DNA of 64,000 bases from Collinsella sp. GTDB lineage: Bacteria > Actinomycetota > Coriobacteriia > Coriobacteriales > Coriobacteriaceae. Position 1 is the first letter of the stretch, and the number at the start of each line of letters is the position of its first letter. The notes under the pieces are model-generated. The model saw only the letters and a list, made by a program, of their open reading frames with translations, was not told the DNA's origin and ran no database searches. The position numbers and the translations under genes were made by a program. Location of the stretch: assembly GCA_029264355.1 (NCBI GenBank), contig JARIBW010000036.1, positions 92,936-156,935 on the forward strand. Reading direction: 5' to 3'. This document shows positions 53,989 to 63,605 of this stretch, piece by piece.

Positions 53989-54738
53989 TTAGCTGCGGGC
54001 GGCGCCGTCGACGGGGATGACCGCGCCGGTGACGTAGGAGCTCATATCGCTCGCCAGGTACACGAAGGCGTTGGCGACGTCCTCGGGCTCGCCGATGCGG
54101 CCCAGGGGGATGGTGGCGATCAGCGGCTGGATCAGCTTCTCGGGCAGGGCGGCGACCATGTCGGTCTTGGTGATGCCGGGGGCGACGGCGTTGACGCGGA
54201 TGCCCTTGGGCGCGAGCTCGCGGGAGAGGCTCTGGGTCAGGCCGTTGACGGCGTACTTGGAGGTCGGGTAGCCGCAGCCGGAGGGCTGGCCGTACTTGGA
54301 GACCATGGAGCTGGTGGTGGTGATGGTGCCGCCGTGACCGGCCTCGATCATGAGCTGGGCACCGGCGCGGCAGCCGTTGAAGACCGCGGTGACGTTGAGG
54401 TCGATGACCTTCTTCCAATCCTCGGCCGTGTAGTCGAGCAACGGGGTGGACTGGGAAATGCCGGCGTTGTTGACGATGGTGTCGACGCCGCCCATGTCCT
54501 CGGCGGCGGCGCGGAAGGCCTCGGTCACGGCGTCGAGGTCGGCCAGATCGCAGGTGCGACCCCAGACCTTGGCCTCGGGATAGGACGCGAGCAGCTGCTC
54601 GACGGCCCTATCGGCGGTCTCCCGACGGGAGCCGAACACGGTCACGGCCGCGCCTTCTTCGATGAAACGGGCGGCGATGGCATAACCGATACCGCGCGTG
54701 CCGCCGGTGATGATTGCTTTCTTGCCTTCGAGCAACAT
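53989..54738 (-). CDS. short-chain dehydrogenase/reductase, BaiA-like
   Basis: A 249-residue classical SDR. The cofactor loop is ITGGTRGIG, followed by NNAGIS, the catalytic Ser in TSSMVSKYG and the YPTSK pair (Tyr, Lys), and the C-terminal VTGAVIPVDGAARS. The pattern KKAIITGGTRGIGYAIAARF, DLNVTAVFNG and IRVNAVAPGITKTDM resembles BaiA (3alpha-hydroxysteroid dehydrogenase) more than typical FabG, judged from memory. FabG-type 3-oxoacyl-ACP reductase is the main alternative. The start at 54738 follows AAGGA by six bases. It is a single-gene unit divergent from mrp. Confidence 0.8.
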   Translation of the reverse strand: MLLEGKKAIITGGTRGIGYAIAARFIEEGAAVTVFGSRRETADRAVEQLLASYPEAKVWGRTCDLADLDAVTEAFRAAAEDMGGVDTIVNNAGISQSTPLLDYTAEDWKKVIDLNVTAVFNGCRAGAQLMIEAGHGGTITTTSSMVSKYGQPSGCGYPTSKYAVNGLTQSLSRELAPKGIRVNAVAPGITKTDMVAALPEKLIQPLIATIPLGRIGEPEDVANAFVYLASDMSSYVTGAVIPVDGAARS

Positions 54739-54985
54739 GGACATTCCTTTCGGACGTGGGGCGCGCACGTTCTTCCGCGCCCGTCTTTTCAACCATAGCC
54801 ATTCTCCCCCAAAGATGAAACGGCTATTCGATCTGCGGACGGACGTGATTCGGCGGGCGGGTGCCGAGACGGTCGGGTCGGGCCCGCACGCGCGTTGCGG
54901 GCCCTGCGTCACGGCGGCCGATCCCACTCGAGCGGGCCGACGAGGGTACAATGGAGAGGTTCCACACAAGGGAAAGGAAGCACCT

Positions 54986-55828
54986 ATGAGCTGCGAGCAT
55001 GCAACCGCGGCGGGCGGTCAGGCCGCCCCGCGGGAATTTGAGGAAAACAACCTGTCCGAGGTCAAACGCGTTGTCGCCGTGTTGTCCGGCAAGGGCGGCG
55101 TGGGCAAATCCCTCGTCACCGGCTCCCTCGCCGTCGAGCTGGCCCGTGCGGGCCACAAGGTCGGCATCCTCGACGCCGACATCACCGGCCCCTCGATTCC
55201 CAAGATGTTCGGCATGAGCGGCCGGCACGCCATGGGCCTCGGCAACCTGCTGCTGCCCGAGATCTCCGAGCGCGGCGTCAAGGTCATGTCGAGCAACCTG
55301 CTGCTCAAAAACGAGACCGATCCCGTCCTGTGGCGCGGGCCCGTCATCGCCGGCGCCATCCGCCAATTCTGGAGCGAGACTTCCTGGGGCCCGCTCGACT
55401 ACCTGCTCGTCGACATGCCCCCCGGCACCGCCGATGTCGCCCTCACCGTCTTCCAGTCGCTGCCCGTCGACGGCATCGTCATCGTGACGAGCCCGCAGGA
55501 CCTGGTCTCCATGATCGTCGCCAAGGCCGTGAACATGGCCGAGAAGATGGACATCCCCGTCCTCGGCATCGTCGAGAACATGGCCTATGTCGAATGCCCC
55601 GATTGCGGCAAGAAGATCGAGGTCTTCGGCCCCAGCAAGCTCGATGCCGTCGCCGAGCAGTACAGCCTGCCGATCCTCGGCCGCCTGCCCATCAAGCCCG
55701 AGCTCGCCGCCGCATGCGATGCCGGCGCCATCGAGACCGAGCTGCCCTGCGGCCTGCTGCCGACGGCCCTCGCCAGCGTCGAGGCGCTCCCCGAGCATCA
55801 GGCCCTCGAACCCGATGCGGAAGCCTAG
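54986..55828 (+). CDS. mrp: Mrp/NBP35-type iron-sulfur cluster carrier ATPase
   Basis: A 280-residue P-loop ATPase that binds and delivers Fe-S clusters. Motifs are the deviant Walker A VLSGKGGVGKSLV (residues 32-44), LDADITGPSIPKMFG, LLVDMPPGTADVALTV and the cluster-binding CPDC motif in YVECPDCGKKIEVFG. An N-terminal segment with Cys3 and His5 precedes the ATPase. AAAGGAAG lies before the ATG at 54986. It is the first gene of a tight three-gene operon with two flavoproteins. A possible -10 TACAAT lies at 54947-54952. Confidence 0.93.
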   Translation: MSCEHATAAGGQAAPREFEENNLSEVKRVVAVLSGKGGVGKSLVTGSLAVELARAGHKVGILDADITGPSIPKMFGMSGRHAMGLGNLLLPEISERGVKVMSSNLLLKNETDPVLWRGPVIAGAIRQFWSETSWGPLDYLLVDMPPGTADVALTVFQSLPVDGIVIVTSPQDLVSMIVAKAVNMAEKMDIPVLGIVENMAYVECPDCGKKIEVFGPSKLDAVAEQYSLPILGRLPIKPELAAACDAGAIETELPCGLLPTALASVEALPEHQALEPDAEA

Positions 55829-55829
55829 C

Positions 55830-57236
55830 ATGGGCCGCCCCGACTCCGCGCACATGACCTGCGACGCGCCGCTCTCCCCCGCGGAGGGCGGCGCGCCCGT
55901 CTACGACGTGCTCGTCATCGGCGGGGGCGCGAGCGGGCTCGCCGCCGCCATCACCGCGGCACGCGCCGGAGCGCGCGTGTGCATCCTGGAGCGAGACGTC
56001 GAGGCGGGTCTCTCCATCCTCGCCACCGGCAACGGGCGCTGCAACGTCTCGAACAGCCGTCTCGATGCGCGCCGCTACCGCCATCCCGAAGCCGTGCGCG
56101 AGATCTTCGGCGCCGCCCCGGAACGCGCTGTCGCCGTATTTCTCGAGAGCGCGGGCATCATGACCGTCGAGGAGGGCGAAGGGCGCCTGTACCCCGCGAG
56201 CCGCCGGGCGGAGTCGGTGCGAGACGCGCTGCTCAACACCTGTCGGCGCGAAGGCGTCACCATCTTGGCCTGCGCCGAGCCGAGGCGGCACCTCGCGAGA
56301 CCGGACGCCCCCCATGAGCTCGCGTTCGACCAGGCGGCCCTGCCCCTTGCCCATAAGCCCGGTCGCGATGAAAGGGCCCGCATCCGCAATGCCCGCAAGG
56401 CGCTTGCGGCGGCCGACCGTCTCGAACGCACGGCGTTTGCCCGAACCATCATCCTCGCATGCGGGGGTGCCTCCGCGATCCCCTGCGGCATTTTGGACCT
56501 GCCCCACGTCGATGAGGCGCCCGTCCTGTGCCCCATCGCCTGCACCCCCCTCATGGCCGAAGGCGACGAGACCGGCGGGCGCGGCCTCCTCCGGAGCCTC
56601 GACGGCCTGCGGGTCGAATGCATGCTCACGCTGGTGAGGGATGGGGCCGCCGTGGCATTCGAACAAGGCGAGGTCCTCTTCCGCCCCTACGGCATCTCCG
56701 GCATCGCCGCGTTCAACCTCTCACGGCGCATCATGCCGGGCGATCAGATCGAACTCGACCTCTTCCCCGAGATGAACGAGCAGGGTCTCGTCGACCTCCT
56801 CGAGCGCCGCGCGGAGACGATCGGCGACCTCGGCGGCGATCCCCGATGGTTCGACGGCCTCCTGGCCCGCCCCCTCGCGACGCTCGTCTGCGCCGCGCTG
56901 ACCGGCGCCGCACGCCCGTTGGTTCGGGCGGCGTCGATGCTGCACCGCATGCCCCTACGCGTGACGGGCACCACCGAGCACGCCCAGGCGCAGGTGCGGC
57001 ACGGCGGCATCCCGTTGTCGGCCATGGAGCTCGACACGCTCGCCGTCCGACCGCTCGAGGCGGATGTGAACGCACCGGGAGCGCCCATCTACGCTTGCGG
57101 CGAGGCCATCGACATGGACGCCGACTGCGGCGGCTACAACCTCGCCTGGGCCTGGCTCACGGGCGTCCGCGCGGGCGCCAGCGCCGCCGCCCACTGCCGC
57201 GGAACATCCGATTCCACCGAGGAGCCCCATGTTTGA
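55830..57236 (+). CDS. FAD-dependent oxidoreductase, HI0933/YhiN (BaiN-like) family
   Basis: A 468-residue flavoprotein. An N-terminal Rossmann fold VLVIGGGASGLAAAITAARAG binds FAD, followed by the family signature LATGNGRCNVSNS and EGRLYPASRRAESVRDALL. The C-terminal part has FRPYGISGIAAFNLSR and ACGEAIDMDADCGGYNLAWAW. Members of this group include BaiN, a proposed bile-acid reductase, but most are uncharacterised. The ATG at 55830 has GCGGAAG upstream and lies one base after the mrp stop; ATG 55815 overlapping mrp is an alternative. It may receive electrons or clusters related to the Mrp partner; that is inference only. Confidence 0.85.
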   Translation: MGRPDSAHMTCDAPLSPAEGGAPVYDVLVIGGGASGLAAAITAARAGARVCILERDVEAGLSILATGNGRCNVSNSRLDARRYRHPEAVREIFGAAPERAVAVFLESAGIMTVEEGEGRLYPASRRAESVRDALLNTCRREGVTILACAEPRRHLARPDAPHELAFDQAALPLAHKPGRDERARIRNARKALAAADRLERTAFARTIILACGGASAIPCGILDLPHVDEAPVLCPIACTPLMAEGDETGGRGLLRSLDGLRVECMLTLVRDGAAVAFEQGEVLFRPYGISGIAAFNLSRRIMPGDQIELDLFPEMNEQGLVDLLERRAETIGDLGGDPRWFDGLLARPLATLVCAALTGAARPLVRAASMLHRMPLRVTGTTEHAQAQVRHGGIPLSAMELDTLAVRPLEADVNAPGAPIYACGEAIDMDADCGGYNLAWAWLTGVRAGASAAAHCRGTSDSTEEPHV

Positions 57237-58884
57237 AATCACCCAGATCCCCTGCCGCCTGGTCGATGGCGGTGACGAGCGCTCGTGCATCGAGGCATGC
57301 ACCCGTGAGGCGCTCGGCATCCTCCGCTGCCGCCGTGCGGACATCGAGCGCGTCGAGCTGAGGCGCAAGTCCATCGACGCCCGCAAGAAGTCGAACGTCC
57401 ATTTCACGCTGAGCGCCCTGGTGCACATGGCGCCCGAAGTCGATGAGGCCGACCTGCTCTCGCATCTCCCCGACCGCGACCGCAAGCGCGTGCGGCAGGA
57501 CGTCGCGGACGCCCCCTCCTTTTCCAATCCGGTGCAGGCCGGTCCGAACGAGGACCGCCCCGTCGTCGTCGGAGCGGGATGCGCGGGCCTTTTCGCCGCC
57601 CTCACCCTCGCCGAAGCGGGCCTTCGCCCCATCTTGCTCGAACGCGGAGACGACGCCGCGCGACGTGGCGAGGCAGTCGGGCGCTTCAACGCCACCGGGG
57701 CGCTCGATACCGACAGCAACATCCAGTTCGGTCTCGGAGGTGCCGGCACCTTCTCCGACGGCAAGCTCAATACCGGCACGAAGAACCCCTTGCATCGCCT
57801 GGTCCTCAACACGCTCGTCCAGGCCGGCGCCCCGCGCGACATCCTCTGGGACGCCAAGCCCCATATCGGATCGGACATCCTGCCCGACGTCGTCACGGAG
57901 CTGGTCGCGCGCATCGAACGGCTGGGCGGCACCGTTCGCTTCCGCAGCCATGTGACCGGCCTGCTCCTCGATGACGGGGGAGCCATCGCGGGCCTCGCCC
58001 TCGACGGGCCCGACGGTGGGGGATCCATCACCGCGACGCGCATCATCCTCGCCTGCGGTCATTCCGCCCGCGACGTGTTCGAGATGCTCGCCGATCTCGA
58101 TGTCGCGCTCCAGCGTAAGACCTTCGCCATGGGCGTGCGCATCGAGCACCTGCAAGCCGACATCGACCGCGCCCTGTACGGTGCCGCGGCCGGCCACCCC
58201 GCGCTCGGCGCCGCGCCCTACAGCCTCGTCGCCCACCTGCCGAACGGTCGCAGCGTGTTCTCCTTCTGCATGTGCCCGGGCGGAGAGGTCGTGGCGGCCG
58301 CGAGCGAGGAGGGTGGAGTGGTCACCAACGGTGCCAGCCTGCATGCCCGCGACGGACGCAACGCGAACGCCGCGCTGCTCGTCAATATCACGCCCGAAGA
58401 CCTTCCGGGAGACGACCCCCTCGAGGGCGTCCGCCTACAGCGTGCCTGCGAGCGGGCGGCCTTCCGCATCGGCGGCGGTGATTACCGCGCGCCGGCTCAA
58501 CTCGTGGGCGATTTCCTCGCCCGGCGCCCCAGCACGGGCCCCGGCCGCGTCGAGCCCACCTATCCCCGGGGCGTCACCTGGGGGACCATCGACGACGCCC
58601 TGCCGCCTCATGTATCCAAGGCCCTGCGCGAGGGCATTCCGCTCCTCGGTCGGAAGATCCATGGCTACAACGACCCCGAAGCCGTCCTCACCGCCATCGA
58701 ATCGCGTTCCAGCTCGCCGATCACCATCCCGCGCGACCGCCAAACCTGCATCTCGGTGAGCACGCCGGGGCTCTATCCCTGCGGCGAGGGCGCCGGTTAC
58801 GCCGGCGGCATCATGAGCGCCGCCACGGATGGCATCCGATGCGCCCAATCCCTCATCGCCTCGACCATCCGCGATTTCCGATAG
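57229..58884 (+). CDS. uncharacterised FAD-dependent dehydrogenase (COG2509 type)
   Basis: A 551-residue protein with a basic N-terminal domain of about 95 residues (ALGILRCRRADIERVELRRKSIDARKK, typical of the family), then the FAD fold VVVGAGCAGLFAALTLAEAG, the hallmark DSNIQFGLGGAGTFSDGKLNTG, FAMGVRIEHLQADID, SFCMCPGGEVV and a C-terminal FAD contact YPCGEGAGYAGGIMSAATDGIR. The reaction is not known for this widespread family. GAGGAG precedes the ATG and the gene overlaps the previous one by 8 bp. Last gene of the operon. Confidence 0.88.
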   Translation: MFEITQIPCRLVDGGDERSCIEACTREALGILRCRRADIERVELRRKSIDARKKSNVHFTLSALVHMAPEVDEADLLSHLPDRDRKRVRQDVADAPSFSNPVQAGPNEDRPVVVGAGCAGLFAALTLAEAGLRPILLERGDDAARRGEAVGRFNATGALDTDSNIQFGLGGAGTFSDGKLNTGTKNPLHRLVLNTLVQAGAPRDILWDAKPHIGSDILPDVVTELVARIERLGGTVRFRSHVTGLLLDDGGAIAGLALDGPDGGGSITATRIILACGHSARDVFEMLADLDVALQRKTFAMGVRIEHLQADIDRALYGAAAGHPALGAAPYSLVAHLPNGRSVFSFCMCPGGEVVAAASEEGGVVTNGASLHARDGRNANAALLVNITPEDLPGDDPLEGVRLQRACERAAFRIGGGDYRAPAQLVGDFLARRPSTGPGRVEPTYPRGVTWGTIDDALPPHVSKALREGIPLLGRKIHGYNDPEAVLTAIESRSSSPITIPRDRQTCISVSTPGLYPCGEGAGYAGGIMSAATDGIRCAQSLIASTIRDFR

Positions 58885-58936
58885 CCCGCTCCCCAACCGG
58901 GAGCCTCGCGGTCCAAGCCGCCCCATCCAGACGAAT

Positions 58937-58972
58937 ATGGCCCGCTTCCCTCGAGAGGGAGGCGGGCCATTT
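58937..58972. terminator. terminator between the flavoprotein operon and the membrane protein gene
   Basis: ATGGCCCGC...GCGGGCCAT with an inner TCCCTC/GAGGGA pairing forms a long hairpin, followed by TTT on the plus strand. It lies between converging genes and probably serves both. Confidence 0.75.
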
Positions 58973-59052
58973 GCACTCATGTTTCAAAGGTCTCTCAGCG
59001 GATCCAACCCTGCCGGCGAGTCGGAAGCGCCTGCCGGGCGCGCTTTGACCCC

Positions 59053-59628
59053 CTAGGCGAGCTCTGCGCGGGACACGCTCTCGGAAAGCGAGATGCACGC
59101 ATACACGAAGCCCCAGCCGGCGAGATACAGCTCGAGCGCGGAGAGCGCCAGCATGCCGGAGGTGCCCATGAGGCCGAACAGATTCGCGAACGAGGCGAGA
59201 ATCACGCCGGCGCCGACAGCGACTTGCGCACCCGGACGGCCAACCGAGCGGCGGCGCATCTCAAGGGCAGTTGCGAGCACGTACAATGCCAGGAACATGC
59301 CCAGGAACGAAACGGTCGGGACAAACGCTCCGACAGGGAACGGGAAGTTCAGCGTCCACAGACCGCCCAGCAAAAGCACAAGGCCCACCACCGGCTCGGC
59401 GCCGAGCAACGTCCAGCCGGCGCGCGTGGCGAAAGCGGCGACCAGTGACAAGGAGCCGGCGACGATTCCAAACCAGGAAAGGAGCCGCTGCAGACGGGCG
59501 AGGTCCGCATAGCCCCACGCAGGAGAGACGAATAGGGCCGTGGCGAAGACAAAACACGCGCCCGCCATGGCCACATGGCTCCACGTGAGACCACGCAGGC
59601 GGCTGAACAGCAGGTCGAAATCGGTCAT
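59053..59628 (-). CDS. hypothetical membrane protein, six predicted helices
   Basis: A 191-residue protein of unknown function with about six hydrophobic segments: MAGACFVFATALFVSPAWG, LLSWFGIVAGSLSLVAAF, PVVGLVLLLGGLWTLNF, FVPTVSFLGMFLALYVLATAL, AGVILASFANLFGLMG and LALSALELYLAGWGFVYA. A basic loop (EMRRRSVGRPG) sits between helices 4 and 5. The pattern loosely recalls HdeD/DUF308 proteins, but I do not assign it. GGAGGG lies before the ATG. It is a single-gene unit with an extended -10 promoter. Confidence 0.75.
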   Translation of the reverse strand: MTDFDLLFSRLRGLTWSHVAMAGACFVFATALFVSPAWGYADLARLQRLLSWFGIVAGSLSLVAAFATRAGWTLLGAEPVVGLVLLLGGLWTLNFPFPVGAFVPTVSFLGMFLALYVLATALEMRRRSVGRPGAQVAVGAGVILASFANLFGLMGTSGMLALSALELYLAGWGFVYACISLSESVSRAELA

Positions 59629-59683
59629 TTTGGTTTCCCTCCCCTTGCGAGAACCGTGCCCCGCATATGAATTCTCGAGCGCA

Positions 59684-59692
59684 AGTATACCA
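59684..59692 (-). promoter_or_regulatory. extended -10 promoter of the membrane protein gene
   Basis: On the minus strand TGGTATACT is an extended -10 (TG plus TATACT) about 60 bp before the ATG. The -35 position shows only a weak TGATGT. Confidence 0.45.
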
Positions 59693-59734
59693 TCCGCGCC
59701 CGCCGGACATCAGATTCACCCCCCCCTCTTCCAG

Positions 59735-59764
59735 CAGGGCGAATCCACAGACCGGAGCGCCCTG
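59735..59764 (-). terminator. possible terminator of uvrB
   Basis: CAGGGCG and CGCCCTG form arms, with an alternative CAGACC/GGTCTG pairing in the same stretch. There is no T-run, so it is only a candidate. Confidence 0.35.
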
Positions 59765-59777
59765 GTCTGCCTGCGGC

Positions 59778-62015
59778 CTACTTCTTGAACCGCGCACCCG
59801 CGCGCTTGCGACCCGGGGCGAAGACGGACCCCTTGCGCGCCGATTTCCGGAGCGCCTCGATCACCTCGTCCTCGCTCGTCCCCTCAGACATCGCCTTGAG
59901 CTGGACGACGATATCACGCAGGCGGGCGGCCTCCTCGAAATCCATGGCCTCCGACGCCGCCCTCATGTCGTCCTCCATGGCCTCAATCATGCGCGCGAGT
60001 TCTTCGGCGGGCAGATCGGCGAAATCACGCGCAAGCCGCTCACCGACATCCTCCCCCGCGTCATCTCCCCCCTCGGAGCCGGCGGGGCTGAAAAACGCCC
60101 CGTGCCCCAGCGTGTCGCCACGGCTGCGGTCCTTCTTCCCCACATTCTGCTCGGCCTCGGCAATGAAGCTCGAGATATCGTTGATGGAACGGCGGACCGT
60201 CTGGGGCCGGATGCCATGCTCCTCGTTGTACGCCGTCTGGATCGCGCGACGTCGGTTCGTCTCGTCAATCGCCTCGCGCATCGAATCGGTGATCGTGTCG
60301 GCGTACATGACGACCTCGCCCTCGGCGTTTCGCGCCGCTCGGCCGATTGTCTGGATGAGCGAGCGCCGATTGCGCAAAAAGCCCTCTTTATCCGCATCGA
60401 GGATCGCGACGAGAGACACTTCGGGAAGATCGAGGCCCTCGCGCAGCAAGTTGATTCCCACCAAGACGTCGATCTTGCCCTGGCGCAGACTGCGCAAAAT
60501 TTCGACTCGATCCATCGTCGCCGTATCCGAGTGCATGTAATTGACGCGAATACCGGCGTCGAGGAGATGATCGGTCAGGTCTTCCGCCATGCGCTTCGTC
60601 AGCGTGGTGACCAGCACGCGCTCATGACGCGCCACCCGTTCGCGGATCTCATCGATCAGGTCATCGATCTGCCCGCGCACTGGACGCACGTCGATCTTGG
60701 GGTCGAGCAGGCCCGTCGGACGAATGATCTGCTCCACGTTGTTCTGGCTCACACGCAGCTCATAGTCACCCGGCGTGGCGCTCACATAGATGAACTGCGG
60801 GATGCGCGCCTCGAATTCGTCATAACGCAACGGACGGTTGTCGAGTGCGGAGGGCAGGCGGAACCCATGCTCGACAAGCGTCACCTTGCGCGAGCGATCC
60901 CCCTCGTGCATGCCGCGGATCTGAGGCACCGTGACATGGCTCTCATCGATGATGCACAACATGTCCTTGGGAAAGTAGTCTATGAGCGTAAACGGGGGCT
61001 CACCCGGTTTGCGTCCGTCCAAATGTCTCGAATAGTTCTCGATGCCGGTCGTGAAGCCCATGGTCTCGAGCATCTCGAGATCATAGCTCGTACGTTGCTC
61101 CAAACGCTGCGCCTCGAGCAATTTGTCATTCGCCTTGAGCTCGGCGACGCGCGCCTCGAGCTCTTCCTCAATGGATTTCAGGGCTGCGGTCACCTTGGGC
61201 TTCTCCGTCACGTAATGAGAGGCGGGCCAGACCGGGATGGCGTCGAATTCACGCATGATCTCACCGGTGACCTCGTCGATCTCCGCGATGAGCTCGACCT
61301 CGTCGCCGAAAAACTCAAATCTCAGAGGATGCTCGGCATACGGAGGATAGACATCCACCACATCGCCCCGTACGCGAAAGGTGCCGCGCGAGAGGTCATA
61401 GTCGTTGCGATCGTATTGGATGTCGATCAGCGCGTGGATGAATTCATCGCGTTCAAGTGGGATCTTCTTGTCGACATTGGGGGCCAGCCCCGCATAATCT
61501 TCGGGAGAGCCTATGCCGTAAATGCACGAGACCGAGGCCACCACGATCACATCGCGGCGCGACAACAGGGATGCCGTCGCCTGATGGCGCAGCATCTCGA
61601 CCTCCTCGTTGATGGAGGAGTCCTTCTCGATATACGTGTCGCTCGATGGGACATACGCTTCAGGCTGGTAGTAATCGTAGTATGAGACGAAGTACACGAC
61701 CGCGTTGTTCGGAAAGAACTCTTTGAGCTCACTCGCAAGCTGAGCGGCGAGTGTCTTGTTCGGCGCCATGACGAGCGTCGGTTTGCCGAGGGCCTCGATG
61801 GTTTTCGCCATCGTGAACGTCTTGCCAGATCCGGTAACGCCCAGGAGCACCTGGTAACGATCTCCATCACGCACGCCCCGGACCAGGGATTCAATGGCCT
61901 GGGGCTGGTCGCCCGAAGGCTCGAACGGAGACACGACCTCAAAGGCGGCGGGACTTCCAGACACACCGAAGCGCCTCAATTCACCGCCGACGCGCTCGAC
62001 TTCGAACTCAGCCAT
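59778..62015 (-). CDS. uvrB: excinuclease ABC subunit B
   Basis: Damage-verification helicase of nucleotide excision repair. The 745-residue protein has Walker [16 protein letters not shown] (residues 59-73), the beta-hairpin region [25 protein letters not shown] box ([12 protein letters not shown]), helicase motifs ATPGDYEL and [29 protein letters not shown], and a C-terminal UVR domain ([28 protein letters not shown]). It is longer than most UvrB because of an acidic insertion ([14 protein letters not shown]) before the UVR domain and a basic tail ending [11 protein letters not shown]. Confidence 0.97.
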   Translation of the reverse strand: MAEFEVERVGGELRRFGVSGSPAAFEVVSPFEPSGDQPQAIESLVRGVRDGDRYQVLLGVTGSGKTFTMAKTIEALGKPTLVMAPNKTLAAQLASELKEFFPNNAVVYFVSYYDYYQPEAYVPSSDTYIEKDSSINEEVEMLRHQATASLLSRRDVIVVASVSCIYGIGSPEDYAGLAPNVDKKIPLERDEFIHALIDIQYDRNDYDLSRGTFRVRGDVVDVYPPYAEHPLRFEFFGDEVELIAEIDEVTGEIMREFDAIPVWPASHYVTEKPKVTAALKSIEEELEARVAELKANDKLLEAQRLEQRTSYDLEMLETMGFTTGIENYSRHLDGRKPGEPPFTLIDYFPKDMLCIIDESHVTVPQIRGMHEGDRSRKVTLVEHGFRLPSALDNRPLRYDEFEARIPQFIYVSATPGDYELRVSQNNVEQIIRPTGLLDPKIDVRPVRGQIDDLIDEIRERVARHERVLVTTLTKRMAEDLTDHLLDAGIRVNYMHSDTATMDRVEILRSLRQGKIDVLVGINLLREGLDLPEVSLVAILDADKEGFLRNRRSLIQTIGRAARNAEGEVVMYADTITDSMREAIDETNRRRAIQTAYNEEHGIRPQTVRRSINDISSFIAEAEQNVGKKDRSRGDTLGHGAFFSPAGSEGGDDAGEDVGERLARDFADLPAEELARMIEAMEDDMRAASEAMDFEEAARLRDIVVQLKAMSEGTSEDEVIEALRKSARKGSVFAPGRKRAGARFKK

Positions 62016-62032
62016 GTAGATCGCCGTCCTTC

Positions 62033-62617
62033 CTAGCGAAACGCTTGCGGATACAACTCTTGGTACCGATTCTTGGCCATGTTAACGCGAACGAGATATG
62101 CCTGGGTCTCTGGAAACGTAATGGCATTGTGGAGCAGCTTGTCCTGCTTTGCCCATCCGTCCACATTGCCCATGCCGGCGTTATACGCCGCAATGGCCCG
62201 ATCAGTCGCGCCGTTGAAATACGACAGGAGATACGAGAGATATGCACAGCCATATTCTATGTTGATGACGGGATCCTCGAGATCATCGCACGGATAGCGA
62301 TCGCCATCGACGAGGCCCTTGGCCACCATATCCCGGGCAGTCTCAGGCATGAGCTGCATAAGGCCACGAGCCCCCTGATGAGATGAAGCCTCAGGGTCCC
62401 AACTGGATTCAGACCGGATAACGGCGGCGACCAGATACGGATCTACGCCATGGGCGGATGCCGAGGCGGTGATCTCATCCTCATAGCGCAAGGGATACAT
62501 GGACTTGAACAGCAATGCGGGTGCAAAGCTATAACCCAATGAGACAAGCCCGAAGATCAAAACGATGACAAGGGGAATTGATCGATACCATCGGAGAAAA
62601 GAGCCACGTCTGTTCAT
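62033..62617 (-). CDS. membrane-anchored lytic transglycosylase (SLT domain)
   Basis: A 194-residue protein with one N-terminal membrane helix (about residues 13-33) and an SLT/goose-lysozyme-like domain: [20 protein letters not shown] with catalytic Glu70, [28 protein letters not shown] and [15 protein letters not shown]. It cleaves glycan strands to 1,6-anhydromuropeptides at the outer face of the membrane. The start at 62617 has GGGGAC seven bases upstream, 4 bp after the coaE stop; starts further upstream overlap coaE. uvrB follows after 17 bp, so coaE-slt-uvrB may be one operon. Confidence 0.9.
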   Translation of the reverse strand: MNRRGSFLRWYRSIPLVIVLIFGLVSLGYSFAPALLFKSMYPLRYEDEITASASAHGVDPYLVAAVIRSESSWDPEASSHQGARGLMQLMPETARDMVAKGLVDGDRYPCDDLEDPVINIEYGCAYLSYLLSYFNGATDRAIAAYNAGMGNVDGWAKQDKLLHNAITFPETQAYLVRVNMAKNRYQELYPQAFR

Positions 62618-62621
62618 CAAG

Positions 62622-63251
62622 TCAGTCCCCATCAGCAAATCGAATGCCTCGGTCCTCAAGCCAAAGATCGAGCGACCGAAATAGCGTATCATCCGAATCC
62701 GAGTTATCGATGATTGTGTCGGCCATCATTTTCAACTCATCTTCAGATGGCTGAAGATCGGAGCGTGCATCAAAATCGGCACCGCTCATGCCTCGCTCGA
62801 TAGCCCGCATGCGACGAATGTGCAGAGGCGCCGTGATGGCGATCACCTCATCGGCCAGCCCGAATGCATCGGTAAAGGAAGCGGGAGCGGAAATCTCGAC
62901 GACGGTCAGAGCGGGATCCGGCACCGCAAGTGAGCAACAGGGAACCGGCAAGAGAATATTGGAAAGGTATTCTAGAAGGACCGGATGAACGATTCGGTTG
63001 AGTTCTCTCACGGAGTCAGAGTCGACAAATGCACGCCGAGCGAGAACGGAAGGGCGCACCCCGCCCGACTCATCAAGAACATCCCAGCCAAAGGCATCCG
63101 CAATGGAATCAACAAGGGCGGAACCGGGGACGTACAGGCTCTTCGCAACCGCATCGAGATCGAGATGACGGGCACCGATGCGATCGAGATATGAGCAGGC
63201 GGTCGACTTTCCAGATGCGATATTGCCGATGACGAACAACGTGAAGGACAT
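62622..63251 (-). CDS. coaE: dephospho-CoA kinase
   Basis: Catalyses the last step of coenzyme A synthesis. The 209-residue P-loop kinase has FVIGNIASGKSTACSYL (residues 6-22), the LDLDAVAKSLYVPGSALVDSI dephospho-CoA region, RRAFVDSDSVRELNRIVHP and the LID segment. It is less canonical than most CoaE (VIGNIASGKS rather than LTGGIGSGKS). The ATG at 63251 follows GGAGG by five bases. First gene of the coaE-slt-uvrB run, just beyond the rRNA terminator. Confidence 0.88.
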   Translation of the reverse strand: MSFTLFVIGNIASGKSTACSYLDRIGARHLDLDAVAKSLYVPGSALVDSIADAFGWDVLDESGGVRPSVLARRAFVDSDSVRELNRIVHPVLLEYLSNILLPVPCCSLAVPDPALTVVEISAPASFTDAFGLADEVIAITAPLHIRRMRAIERGMSGADFDARSDLQPSEDELKMMADTIIDNSDSDDTLFRSLDLWLEDRGIRFADGD

Positions 63252-63279
63252 GTGCGCCTCCAAAATATCTACCTATAGC

Positions 63280-63312
63280 AAAAAGAGGGCAGTCAAAGAC
63301 TACCCTCTTTTA
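63280..63312 (-). terminator. terminator of the rRNA operon
   Basis: On the minus strand AAAGAGGG-T-AGTC-TTT-GACT-G-CCCTCTTT is followed by TT. It lies between 5S rRNA and coaE and ends the ribosomal transcript. Confidence 0.85.
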
Positions 63313-63348
63313 TAATCACGCCTGCGAAAGGCGCGAAAGCCGTCCACC

Positions 63349-63465
63349 GGTCAGCGGCGCCCTGCTCTCCCACGGGCTTCCCCCGCAGTACCATCGGCGC
63401 GGTGCGGCTTAGCTTCCGGGTTCGGAATGGGACCGGGCGTGCCCCGCACGCAATGGCCGCTGACC
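63349..63465 (-). rRNA. rrf: 5S ribosomal RNA
   Basis: About 117 bases. The termini GGTCAGCGGC and GCCGCTGACC pair as helix I, and the conserved CCCATTCCGAACCCGGAAG and GATGGTACTG segments are present. The terminal pairing continues outward (GCCGTCCACC with GGTGGGCGGC, about 63339-63348 and 63466-63475), giving a long processing stalk. End positions are estimated from helix I. Confidence 0.93.
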
Positions 63466-63605
63466 GGTGGGCGGCTTTCATCCCCCCACCCAGGGTACCT
63501 CCCGTGCCCTGAGGGCCGCACAGCGACTCGACGGACGGACCGTCCGCGACCTGACCTGACGACGCGACACCGTGATACGTAAATGTGGCGTCCCGCCGGT
63601 CGGAT

